Program-made: the position numbers and the translations under genes | Origin: Skermanella stibiiresistens SB22 | GTDB lineage: Bacteria > Pseudomonadota > Alphaproteobacteria > Azospirillales > Azospirillaceae | Reading direction: 5' to 3' | Assembly (NCBI RefSeq): GCF_000576635.1 | Contig: NZ_AVFL01000002.1 | Location: 434,001 to 498,000 of the forward strand | Length of the DNA stretch: 64,000 nt | The notes under the pieces: generated by a model | Seen by the model: the letters and a program-made list of their open reading frames with translations, nothing else | Database searches by the model: none | Told to the model about the DNA's origin: nothing | Shown: piece by piece, positions 17,069-24,662 of the stretch | Layout: each line of letters begins with the position of its first letter | Position numbering within the stretch: position 1 is the first letter of the stretch

Positions 17069-17476
17069 TCACTCCCCGCTCTTGACGGCGAGAGTGCCGT
17101 CGTCCGACACCATCTCCCCGCGCGGTTGGCCGATCCGGGTGATCACCGGCACCAGCGCGAAGCTGGCGATAACCGCAAGCGTGCCCGCCAGCACCGCCGC
17201 CGGCCCACCCTTCAACGCCGCGACGACGTTCTGCTGGGCCGCCATCGCGACGACGATCGGGATGTAGATGGCGCTCCAGAAGCCGATGCCCTGCTGGGAC
17301 CACTCGTCCAGCCGGAAATCCTTCTTGAGGCGGTCGCTGGCGAGGATCAGCAACAGCATCGCGATGCCGACGCCGCCGACATTGGCCTTGACCCCAATCG
17401 CCATTCCAAGCAGTTCGCCGATTACCATGCCAGCGAGCATGCAGATCGACAGGAGTGCCACTCCGTAGATGACCAT
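17069..17476 (-). CDS. madL: malonate transporter, MadL subunit
   Basis: 135 residues with about four membrane segments, beginning MVIYGVALLSICMLAGMVIG, characteristic of MadL. It carries the central GIGFWSAIYIPIVVAMAAQQN region and works with MadM. The ATG at 17476 follows a strong GAGGAAACG ribosome binding site. A 76-bp spacer with two small hairpins separates it from matB, possibly tuning mRNA stability between enzyme and transporter parts. Confidence 0.9.
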   Translation of the reverse strand: MVIYGVALLSICMLAGMVIGELLGMAIGVKANVGGVGIAMLLLILASDRLKKDFRLDEWSQQGIGFWSAIYIPIVVAMAAQQNVVAALKGGPAAVLAGTLAVIASFALVPVITRIGQPRGEMVSDDGTLAVKSGE

Positions 17477-17552
17477 TTGAACGTTTCCTCGGTTTTATAT
17501 TGTTTTGTCGCCACCGTGGTGGCGGTGTTTGAACGCCGCCTTGGTGGCGGTG
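17477..17552 (-). repeat. two adjacent hairpins between matB and madL
   Basis: On the minus strand the spacer repeats a CACCGCCACC unit twice. One copy forms CCGCC-N5-GGCGG, the other CGCCACC-N2-GGTGGCG (near 17510-17525). No T-tract follows, so it is not a normal terminator; it may be an RNA stability or processing element within the operon. Confidence 0.5.
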
Positions 17553-19097
17553 TCAGCCCGCCTTGGCGCGGGCGTACAGATCCTTGTTCGCATCCCGCAG
17601 CAGGTTCTTCTGGACCTTGCCCATCGTGTTGCGGGGCAGTTCCTCGACGAACAGCACGCGTTTCGGCTGCTTGTACTTGGCCAGCCTGCCATCGAGCGCC
17701 TTGAGGATCGCCGGTTCGTCGATGGTGGCGTTTGGCTGCCGGACCACCAGGGCCGTGACCCCCTCGCCGAAATCCGCGTGGGGAACGCCGATCACGGCGC
17801 TTTCGATCACGCCGGGTAAGGCGTCGATCTCGACCTCGACCTCTTTGGGATAGACGTTGTAGCCGCCGGTGATCACCAGGTCCTTGCCGCGTCCCACGAT
17901 GTGAACGTAGCCGCGTGGGTCGATCTTGCCCAAGTCGCCGCTGATGAAGAAGCCATCGCCGCGGAACTCGGCCGCCGTCTTTTCCGGCATCCGCCAATAT
18001 CCCTTGAAGACATTCGGTCCGGAGACTTCGATCATGCCGATCTCGCCGTCGGGCAACGGCTCGCCACTGTCCGGATCTGTGACGCGGATGGTGACCCCGG
18101 GCAGCGGCTGACCGACCGTGCCGGCGATGCGGTCTCCGTCATACGGGTTCGACGTGTTCATGTTGGTTTCGGTCATGCCGTACCGCTCCAGGATGCGGTG
18201 ACCGGTCCGTTCCGCCCAGGCGTCATGGGTCTCGGCCAACAGGGGGGCCGAGCCGGAGACGAAAAGCCGCATGTGGGCCACCGCGGCGCTTGTCAGCCCC
18301 TCATGCTGGAGCAGGCGCACGTAGAAGGTGGGTACGCCCATCATCACCGTGGCCCGAGGCATCAGGCGCAGCATCTCGCCAGCGTCGAACCGCGACACGA
18401 AGATCAGCGAGGAACCGGCCATCAGCGTCACGTTGGTCGCGACGAACAGGCCATGGGTGTGGAAGATCGGCAGGGCGTGGAGCAGCGCGTCCTCTGCCGT
18501 GAAACCCCAGACCTCGGCCAACGTCACCGCGTTGGAGGCGAGGTTGGCGTGGCTGAGCATCGCGCCCTTCGACCGCCCCGTTGTCCCCGAGGTGTAGAGG
18601 ATCGCCGCCAAGTCATCCGGTCCGCGCTCGACATCCGAGAACTCGGACGGGCAGGCGGTGGCGCCGTCCATCAGCGACCCGGTGCCGTCGGTGCCCAGCG
18701 TCTCGATCGCCGCGACACCTTTCGACCGCGCCAGCGGCTCCAGTTCCGCCTTGGCCCCGGGCGAGCAGACGACGACGCGCGGTTCGGCGTCGCCCAGGAA
18801 ATAGTCCAGCTCGGCCAGGGTATAGGCGGTGTTGAGCGGCAGATACACGGCACCGGCGCGGACACACGCCAGATAGAGCACGATCGCCTCGGCGCTTTTC
18901 TCCAACTGCACCGCCACCCGGTCGCCAGGCTGTACGCCGCGCTCGACCAGCAGGTTCGCCATGCGTGACGACAGCGTGAGCGCGTCGCCATAGGTCAGTG
19001 TCCTGGAGACACCGCCGCCGACGGCGGGCGTCTCGATGAAGGTCCGGTCGTTGGCCGGCATGCGGTCGCGCATCAGCGCGAACAGATGGTTTGGCAT
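17553..19097 (-). CDS. matB: malonyl-CoA synthetase (malonate-CoA ligase)
   Basis: 514 residues of the ANL adenylating family, matching MatB in length and context. ATP-binding motif YTSGTTGRSKGAMLSH, the A5 motif RYGMTETNMNTSNPYDGDR, the A8 hinge GRGKDLVITGGYNVYPKEVE, and the catalytic lysine in NTMGKVQKNL are all present. It makes malonyl-CoA from malonate, CoA and ATP. It starts 4 bp after matA, so the ligase and decarboxylase are made together, turning malonate into acetyl-CoA and CO2. No presequence or signal is seen; cytoplasmic. Confidence 0.93.
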   Translation of the reverse strand: MPNHLFALMRDRMPANDRTFIETPAVGGGVSRTLTYGDALTLSSRMANLLVERGVQPGDRVAVQLEKSAEAIVLYLACVRAGAVYLPLNTAYTLAELDYFLGDAEPRVVVCSPGAKAELEPLARSKGVAAIETLGTDGTGSLMDGATACPSEFSDVERGPDDLAAILYTSGTTGRSKGAMLSHANLASNAVTLAEVWGFTAEDALLHALPIFHTHGLFVATNVTLMAGSSLIFVSRFDAGEMLRLMPRATVMMGVPTFYVRLLQHEGLTSAAVAHMRLFVSGSAPLLAETHDAWAERTGHRILERYGMTETNMNTSNPYDGDRIAGTVGQPLPGVTIRVTDPDSGEPLPDGEIGMIEVSGPNVFKGYWRMPEKTAAEFRGDGFFISGDLGKIDPRGYVHIVGRGKDLVITGGYNVYPKEVEVEIDALPGVIESAVIGVPHADFGEGVTALVVRQPNATIDEPAILKALDGRLAKYKQPKRVLFVEELPRNTMGKVQKNLLRDANKDLYARAKAG

Positions 19098-19101
19098 CGG
19101 T

Positions 19102-20502
19102 TTAAACCTTGGTTGACTGATCTTTGGTCTTTATGGCGGCCTTGGAGACCGCCTTTGGGCTGGGAGCGTCGGCGCGAAGCGACTTGCGGACGGCTGATGA
19201 CGCCACGACCTCGCCCTGGGCGGCGAACCGCTCGTGGTTGGTCTCGATCTCATCGAGCTTGTAGAGGTAATTGACCATCAGCCCATGAGCTTGGCTGAGC
19301 CCCCGAGCCGACAGATCGCCCAGGAAATCCAGCCGTTCCAGCCGCGCGCCATTGCCCAGATGGAACTTGGCGACGGGATCGATCGGCTTGCCCGAAGTCG
19401 ACTTCGCCTTGAGAAGATACGCCGCGGCGGCCGGTATCAACGCCGCCTTGACCTTGTCGCGGGATGCCGGGTCCTCGTGCCAGCCCGGCTTGTCCAGCCC
19501 CATCAGCGCTAGCTTGTCCTCCGGTGTCAGGTGGATGGACGCATCATCCGCCCGCTCGCGCGCCAGCCATCCGGCGAAGCCCGGCACGGGCGACAGGGTG
19601 ACGAAAGTGGAAAGACCGGGTAGCTCGCGCTTCAGGTCCTCGACCACCTGCTTGATCAGGAAATTGCCGAACGAGACCCCGCGCAGTCCTTCCTGGCAAT
19701 TGGAGATCGAATAGAATACCGCGGTCGTCGCCTCATCCGCCGCGATCGGCTGCCGATCCTCCGCCAACAGGGTGCCGATGGCGGAGGGAATCTCCTTGGA
19801 CAGGGCGACCTGGACGAAGATCAGCGGCTCGTCCACCAGTTGGGGATGGAAGAAGGCGAAGCAGCGCCGGTCGGTCGGCTCCAGCCGGCGGCGCAGATCG
19901 TTCCAATCGCGGATGGTATGGACCGCCTCGTACCGGATGATCTTCTCCAGGATATTCGCCGGCGTCGTCCAGTCGATGCGGCGCAGAACCAGGAAGCCCC
20001 GGTTGAACCAGGACGAGAACAGGTGGACGAAGTCGGACTCCAGCGCCGCCATGTCCGGATGGCTCTTGAGATTGCGCGTCAGTTCCTCGCGGATCCTGAC
20101 CAGCGCCTCAGTCCCACGCGGTGCCAGATTGAGCCGCCGGATGACCTCTTGGCGCCGGGGTTCCGCCGCCTTGTGCAGGTCCAGGATCGTCCGGGCGTCG
20201 CCTTTGGCGCGATAGGCCTCTATGGCGCGATCCAGCTTGGCGGTGTCGGGGCCGAACCGCTCCGCCAGCGTCACCAGGAAGGCACGCCGGCCCTCGGCGT
20301 CCAGCTTTCGCCAGCCGCACAGGATCTCGTCGGCCAAAGCCACACCGGACGCCTCGCCGCGGCCGCTGAGCAGGGATTCGCATAGGGCGGTCAAGCTGGC
20401 GGCGGACGTGGGTCCCTCCGGCGCGCCGCGACCGAGCAGCGAGCGGCCCCGGTCGGCGATGGAGTTCATCAGGTCGCCAAGGAAGGATGTGTTCGTGGTC
20501 AT
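19102..20502 (-). CDS. matA: malonyl-CoA decarboxylase
   Basis: 466 residues of the malonyl-CoA decarboxylase family, with an N-terminal helical domain and a GNAT-like catalytic domain. The conserved serine region TFVTLSPVPGFAGWL and the histidine region VAKFHLGNGARLERL, which hold the catalytic pair in known MCDs, are intact. It converts malonyl-CoA to acetyl-CoA. The ATG at 20502 follows GAGGACAGAG; the frame stays open to 20631 but that extension crosses the promoter and operator. First gene of the mat operon, divergent from matR. Confidence 0.93.
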   Translation of the reverse strand: MTTNTSFLGDLMNSIADRGRSLLGRGAPEGPTSAASLTALCESLLSGRGEASGVALADEILCGWRKLDAEGRRAFLVTLAERFGPDTAKLDRAIEAYRAKGDARTILDLHKAAEPRRQEVIRRLNLAPRGTEALVRIREELTRNLKSHPDMAALESDFVHLFSSWFNRGFLVLRRIDWTTPANILEKIIRYEAVHTIRDWNDLRRRLEPTDRRCFAFFHPQLVDEPLIFVQVALSKEIPSAIGTLLAEDRQPIAADEATTAVFYSISNCQEGLRGVSFGNFLIKQVVEDLKRELPGLSTFVTLSPVPGFAGWLARERADDASIHLTPEDKLALMGLDKPGWHEDPASRDKVKAALIPAAAAYLLKAKSTSGKPIDPVAKFHLGNGARLERLDFLGDLSARGLSQAHGLMVNYLYKLDEIETNHERFAAQGEVVASSAVRKSLRADAPSPKAVSKAAIKTKDQSTKV

Positions 20503-20619
20503 GGCTCTGTCCTCACGACTGGGCCTCACAAGGGAGCCCGGGGAGACCCAAGGGGACCTTGTATGCGGCTGGCTTCGATGTGCATTATGAAGCGACATCC
20601 TGTGAACAGAGTCAACCAG

Positions 20620-20633
20620 TCTTGTATACAAAA
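20620..20633. promoter_or_regulatory. MatR operator
   Basis: TCTTGTATACAAAA centred at 20626/20627 closely matches the published Rhizobium MatR site TCTTGTA/TACACGA. On the minus strand a -35-like TTGACT (20610-20615) and a CATAAT box (20584-20589, spacing 20, so imperfect) lie between it and matA, putting the operator roughly 50 bp before a plausible start site. A weaker CCTTGTATGC half-match lies at 20557-20566. Binding by the adjacent GntR protein is inferred. Confidence 0.75.
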
Positions 20634-20650
20634 AATGGATCTATGTGGAC

Positions 20651-21331
20651 ATGACCCTGCGAGAGCCGGACGAGACGCGCCTCAAGTTGCGTGACCGTAT
20701 CGAGAACGAGATCCTGACCGGGGCCATGCCGCCGGGCTTCCGGTTGGACGAGGTGACGCTGGCGACCCGCTTCGGCGTGTCGCGCACCCCCGTGCGGGAA
20801 GCCTTGTTCCAGCTGGCGTCCGCCGGGTTGATCGAGATCCGACCCCGGCGCGGTGCCGTGGTGTCGGAGGTTGGGCCGGAGCGGCTGGTGCAGATGTTCG
20901 AAGTGATGGCTGGCCTGGAGGGAATGGCCGGGCGCCTCGCCGCGCGCCGCCATAATGGCGATGACCGCGAAGCTCTGACGGAAGCCCACGCGGCCTGCCG
21001 GCTCGCGGCCGAAACCGCCGACGCCGACGCCTATTATTACGAGAACGAGCGTTTCCACCACGCGATCTACGCGGCCAGCCACAACGCCTTCCTGATCGAG
21101 CAATGCGCGGCATTGCACCGGCGGCTGAAGCCTTACCGGCGCATCCAGCTTCAGGTGATGAACAGGGTCGCCAATTCGCTGGCGGAACACGAGGCGGTGG
21201 TGGGCGCCATCCTGGGGACGGACGGAGAGGCCGCCGAACGGCTGCTCCGCGACCACATCATGATCCAGGGCGACCGCTTCTCCGACCTGATGGCGTCGCT
21301 GGCCGAGCGGTCGAAGCGACCCTTGGGATGA
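20651..21331 (+). CDS. matR: GntR/FadR-family regulator of malonate use, MatR-like
   Basis: 226 residues from ATG 20651 (a GTG at 20645 adds two residues). N-terminal winged helix-turn-helix LATRFGVSRTPVREALFQLA (about 32-55), then an all-helical FCD effector domain with metal/ligand histidines in ERFHHAIYAASHN and ANSLAEHEAVVGAIL. It is divergent from matA with an operator just 5' of its own start, as in Rhizobium, where malonate relieves repression. It probably represses both itself and the operon. The gene ends before a strong bidirectional terminator shared with the convergent hss gene. Confidence 0.88.
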   Translation: MTLREPDETRLKLRDRIENEILTGAMPPGFRLDEVTLATRFGVSRTPVREALFQLASAGLIEIRPRRGAVVSEVGPERLVQMFEVMAGLEGMAGRLAARRHNGDDREALTEAHAACRLAAETADADAYYYENERFHHAIYAASHNAFLIEQCAALHRRLKPYRRIQLQVMNRVANSLAEHEAVVGAILGTDGEAAERLLRDHIMIQGDRFSDLMASLAERSKRPLG

Positions 21332-21352
21332 TTTAAGAACGGTGCTGGGAAA

Positions 21353-21384
21353 CGGGCGGGTCGGCCATGCCTCCGACCCGCCCG
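21353..21384. terminator. bidirectional terminator between matR and hss
   Basis: A perfect 12-bp stem, CGGGCGGGTCGG with CCGACCCGCCCG (21353-21364 / 21373-21384), 8-nt loop, placed in the 58-bp gap between two convergent stop codons. The minus-strand exit reads TTTCCC, a weak U-tract for hss; the plus-strand exit has none. Confidence 0.7.
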
Positions 21385-21389
21385 ACGTC

Positions 21390-22808
21390 TCACACCACCC
21401 GGAAGTTCTTGAACTGCCAGGGGTCGGTCGTGTCGACGTCTTCGGGGAACAGGACGCCGCGGTTGTGCAGCGGAGTCCAATCGCTGTAGGAGCCGGTCAG
21501 CTTGCCCAGATAGGGGGCCGCGATCTCCAGGACGCGTTCATGGTTCAGTTCCTCCGGCTCGACGATGCCGGCCTTGGGGTTTTCGATCGCCCAGATCACG
21601 CCGGCCAGCGCCGCGGCGGTCACTTGCAGGCTGGTCGCGTTGTTGTGCGGGCACAGCTCGCGAGCTTGCTGGATCGACAGCTGCGACCCGAACCAGTAGG
21701 CTCCCTTCGCGTGGCCCATCAGCAGCACGCCCAGCTCGTCGATGCCGCCGATGATCTCATCCATCATCAGACGCTTCTCGGGCTGCATCGCCCAGGTCTT
21801 GCCGGCGAATTCGTGCAGCGACAGGATCGCGTCGTCGCAGGGATGGTAGGCGTAATGGACGGTCGGCCGGTAGCGCACCGAGGTGCGGTCCCAGACGGTC
21901 AGGTAGTCGGCGATCGAGATCGCCTCGCTATGGGTGATCAGGAAACCGTGGAGCGGTCCCTCCTTCGGGGTCCAGGTCCGAACCCGGGTGCCGGCGCCCG
22001 GCCGCATCAGGTAGATAGCCGCGTCGCAGCCGAATTCGTGGCGCCGCCCGTCTGGCGGCAAGCCCTTCTCGTGCGTGCCCCAGCCCAGTTCGGCCGGCTG
22101 GCATCCCTCGCCGACGAAGCCGTCGATCGACCAGGTGTTGACGAACTCGCCGCGCTTCTTCGGCACGTTGGAAACCTGGGTGTCGCGCTCGGCGACATGG
22201 ATCGCCTTGACGCCCAGCGTCCGCGCCAGATCGGCCCAGCCGTTGCGGGTGCGCGGCGTCTTGATGTCCAAGCCGGTGTCGGCGGCGATGTTCAGCAGCG
22301 CCTGCTTGACGAAATGCGACACCAGCCCCGGGTTGGCGCCATGGGTGATCACGGCGGTCGGACCGTTGGCGTAGCCACCCTTGTGCTGAAGCACCGATTC
22401 GCGCAACGCGTAGTTGGAGCGCAGCGACGGGGACAGCGAGGTGTCGGTGTATCCGCCGGCCCAAGGCTCGATGCAGGAGTCGAGGTACAGGGCGCCGCGG
22501 GTATGGCAGAACTTGATCAGCGCGAGGCTCGACACGTCCACCGATAGGTTCAGCACGAAATCGCCCTCGCCCACCATGGGGTCGAGCACCGACCGGAAGT
22601 TATCCCGGGTCAGCGGGATGCGATGGAATTTGATGCCATACTCCTCCGCCTCCGTCTTTCCCCTGTCCTCGGCGGTCACGACCGAGATCTGCTCGGGCTT
22701 CATGTCGATGTGACGCAGCAGGAGAGGCAGGATGCCTTGGCCGATGCTGCCGAAACCGACGATGACGAGGCGGCCGGCGAACTTGACGATGGGAGAGGTC
22801 GTGGTCAT
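21390..22808 (-). CDS. hss: homospermidine synthase
   Basis: 472 residues, matching the Hss family in length. The N-terminal Rossmann motif RLVIVGFGSIGQGILPLL binds NAD. Conserved stretches include GDFVLNLSVDVSSLALIKFC, YLDSCIEPWAGGY and ITHGANPGLVSHFVKQAL. The enzyme makes sym-homospermidine from two putrescines (or putrescine and spermidine), the main alphaproteobacterial polyamine. It lies 93 bp downstream of the ornithine decarboxylase gene on the same strand, so the two steps ornithine to putrescine to homospermidine are in one unit. Terminated by the shared hairpin at 21353-21384. Confidence 0.93.
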   Translation of the reverse strand: MTTTSPIVKFAGRLVIVGFGSIGQGILPLLLRHIDMKPEQISVVTAEDRGKTEAEEYGIKFHRIPLTRDNFRSVLDPMVGEGDFVLNLSVDVSSLALIKFCHTRGALYLDSCIEPWAGGYTDTSLSPSLRSNYALRESVLQHKGGYANGPTAVITHGANPGLVSHFVKQALLNIAADTGLDIKTPRTRNGWADLARTLGVKAIHVAERDTQVSNVPKKRGEFVNTWSIDGFVGEGCQPAELGWGTHEKGLPPDGRRHEFGCDAAIYLMRPGAGTRVRTWTPKEGPLHGFLITHSEAISIADYLTVWDRTSVRYRPTVHYAYHPCDDAILSLHEFAGKTWAMQPEKRLMMDEIIGGIDELGVLLMGHAKGAYWFGSQLSIQQARELCPHNNATSLQVTAAALAGVIWAIENPKAGIVEPEELNHERVLEIAAPYLGKLTGSYSDWTPLHNRGVLFPEDVDTTDPWQFKNFRVV

Positions 22809-22901
22809 GGCATGTTCCGAACAAGCTGGAGGTGGCTGACGAATGTCGGGGCCCCGCTGGGTGGATGGGTTGACGAGGAGAGAGTAGAGGAGCGGCGGCC
22901 C

Positions 22902-24242
22902 TTAGGCAGCACGCTCCATGATGTGACCGACCGATTTCGCAGCCGCGTCACTCCAATCGGAGTCACCTTCCGGCTGGACTTCCTGCTCCAGGTAGCCCGG
23001 AGTTTCCAGAAGCGGCCGATCGGTCACGTCGACCAGACGGACATTGTCGAAGCCGTTGAACGCGGTGCGCAGGCAGGAGCCATAGGCGCCGAGCTGCCCC
23101 AGCTCGATCCAGTCGCCGGCCTTGATGTCGGCGGGCAGCATGAAGGGGCCGACCATGTGATCGGCGCTGTCGCAAGTCGGTCCGTAGAACGAGAACCCGA
23201 CTTCCTCCACGTCACCCCGGTCATCGCTGGCTTGGCCGTCCGCCTCGGGGCGGATCATCCGCGCCGGGAAGCGGAACGCGGGCACGCCGGCGTCCGACAG
23301 GCTGCCATAGACGCCATCGTTGATGAAAAGCTCGTCGCCGCGCCGCTTGATCACCTGGACCACCAGCGAGACGCCGGGCGCCACCAGGGCGCGGCCGGGC
23401 TCGCACCACAGTCGCGTGCGGGACGGCAGGCCAAGGTGGGCGAAACCGCGCGCGATGGCGGCCATGAAGTCGTCCAGCGGCGGCGGCGTGACGCCCGGGT
23501 AGCTGACCGGGAAACCACCACCGACATCCATCACGTCGATCTCGACGCCAGCGGCCTCGATCACCGTGCCGGCCAGTTCCAGCGCGCGTTCGTAGGCGGC
23601 GGGGTCCAGGCTCTGCGATCCGACATGGAAGCAGATGCCGATCCGACGGCTGACGGCGCGGGCGGCGCGCAGGAGCTTGGCGGCCTCGGCCGGGGCGGCG
23701 CCGAACTTGCCGGACAGGTCGTAGACGGCCGAACCCTTGGGCAGCGCCAGACGGATGAACAGGCCCAGGTCGTCAGCCTGCTCGGTCTGCTCCATCAGCT
23801 TCTCCAACTCCTCGGCGCTGTCGAGCGAGAAGTCCCGCACGCCGTAGTCGAAGTAGGCTTGATGGATGGCGTCCGGCGACTTGACCGGATGCATGTAATG
23901 GATCTCGGCATCGGAGAACATCTGACGGACCAGACGGACCTCGCCAGGGGAGGCGGCGTCGAAATGGCGGATGCCACCCTCGTACAGGGCGCGCATCACA
24001 GCCGGCTCCGGATTGCACTTGACCGCGTACAGCACGTCGCCGGGAAACGCCGACACGAAACGGGCGGCGGTGGCGCTGAGGACGGCGGGTCGCAGGCAAT
24101 GGACGGGATCGACCGGGCGCAGGGTCTCGACCAGATTGTCGACGCAGGTGAGCGGGCGGCGGACGGACGGGGTGCCGCGGCGGGCGAGGGTGGTTCCCCG
24201 GCGCAGCGGAGAGACGGCGGAACGGAAACGGACGTGAGCCAT
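22902..24242 (-). CDS. odc: ornithine decarboxylase, group IV alanine-racemase fold
   Basis: 446 residues, longer at both ends than the usual ~380-residue bacterial enzymes. PLP-lysine motif VLYAVKCNPEP, HVGSQS, the glycine loop DVMDVGGGFPVSYPG, phosphate-binding EPGRALV, and the intersubunit catalytic cysteine in YGPTCDSADHMVGPF identify a eukaryotic-type ornithine (or ornithine/lysine) decarboxylase. Pairing with hss favours ornithine. ATG 24242 is preceded by GAGAGGATG with good spacing. About 220 bp of structured leader with a short upstream ORF precede it, strongly suggesting control by polyamine or ornithine level. The first ~45 residues are Arg/Val-rich and not part of the barrel. Confidence 0.92.
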   Translation of the reverse strand: MAHVRFRSAVSPLRRGTTLARRGTPSVRRPLTCVDNLVETLRPVDPVHCLRPAVLSATAARFVSAFPGDVLYAVKCNPEPAVMRALYEGGIRHFDAASPGEVRLVRQMFSDAEIHYMHPVKSPDAIHQAYFDYGVRDFSLDSAEELEKLMEQTEQADDLGLFIRLALPKGSAVYDLSGKFGAAPAEAAKLLRAARAVSRRIGICFHVGSQSLDPAAYERALELAGTVIEAAGVEIDVMDVGGGFPVSYPGVTPPPLDDFMAAIARGFAHLGLPSRTRLWCEPGRALVAPGVSLVVQVIKRRGDELFINDGVYGSLSDAGVPAFRFPARMIRPEADGQASDDRGDVEEVGFSFYGPTCDSADHMVGPFMLPADIKAGDWIELGQLGAYGSCLRTAFNGFDNVRLVDVTDRPLLETPGYLEQEVQPEGDSDWSDAAAKSVGHIMERAA

Positions 24243-24285
24243 GACGCATCCTCTCGTGGGCCGCGGACGCGCCGACGGACCCATG

Positions 24286-24322
24286 AAGACAAAACGAGCC
24301 CCAACGGCCTTTAAGCCGCGGG
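24286..24322 (-). terminator. attenuator-like hairpin ahead of odc
   Basis: On the minus strand CCC-G-CGGC ... GCCG-TT-GGG folds into an 8-bp bulged stem (24299-24322) followed by CTCGTTTTGTCTT. It ends about 45 bp before the odc ATG and about 105 bp after the leader ORF stop, the position expected for a conditional terminator. Stem strength is moderate. Confidence 0.5.
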
Positions 24323-24427
24323 AAGGGACGAATTGGTGGGGATGTGTGACAGATCGGGCGACGCTCCGGCACCGCTAGTAACGCGGTGTGCGGGATCTTT
24401 CCAGCGTCGGCGGATCTGCCCGCTACC

Positions 24428-24463
24428 TTACGGTTCTAAAGCCTTCTGGCCGATAGCAAACAT
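24428..24463 (-). CDS. 11-codon leader peptide ORF upstream of odc
   Basis: Encodes MFAIGQKALEP then TAA. It has one of the best ribosome binding sites in the window, GGGAGGTAAGT directly before ATG 24463, part of it in reach of a CCC-GAGA-GGG hairpin. It includes a TTA leucine codon, rare in GC-rich genomes, and ends Glu-Pro-stop, a context known to slow termination. Its stop is 185 bp before the odc ATG. By analogy with the enterobacterial speFL leader it may sense ornithine or polyamine through ribosome stalling; this is inference. Confidence 0.55.
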   Translation of the reverse strand: MFAIGQKALEP

Positions 24464-24627
24464 ACTTACCTCCCTCTCGGGACCGGCCCACGGATGACCG
24501 GTTCTGCCAAAAAGGACGCGGTACGTCGTTACATAACCTCAAAGGGCCAGCGGCACGTGCGGGTGCGTCAACGACTGCTGAGATACTCTCTTCGCGCGGA
24601 GATGCAAGGGTATTTTTGTTACGGATC

Positions 24628-24657
24628 CGTGATTCTGTCCGCGCGGTCAGAATCACG
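24628..24657. repeat. perfect 10-bp inverted repeat
   Basis: CGTGATTCTG (24628-24637) and CAGAATCACG (24648-24657) flank a 10-bp spacer that contains the self-complementary CCGCGCGG. A second palindrome, ACGGATCCGT, overlaps it at 24621-24630. It lies just after the methyltransferase stop on the minus strand and upstream of the odc leader. No T-tract follows in the minus direction, so a regulator site is as likely as a terminator. Confidence 0.6.
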
Positions 24658-24662
24658 CGCCG

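Larger units (their letters stand above)
24286..24540 (-). ncRNA. speF-type leader RNA upstream of ornithine decarboxylase
   Basis: The region has no long ORF but is rich in stem-loops: ACCGG...CCGGT (24482-24502), CCC-GAGA-GGG (24472-24481) abutting a perfect Shine-Dalgarno, a hairpin just after the short ORF (AGCG/CGCT arms), CACCGC-N7-GCGGTG (24370-24388), and a terminator-like hairpin (24299-24322). A conserved speF leader motif is known upstream of alphaproteobacterial ornithine decarboxylase genes (Rfam speF family, from memory). Match to that motif is inferred from gene context, not aligned. Exact 5' end unknown. Confidence 0.6.

Noticed and set aside
22623..24314. 563-codon open frame opposite odc and hss
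   Set aside because: Spans the intergenic gap and leader as well as both genes, showing it is not constrained as coding sequence.
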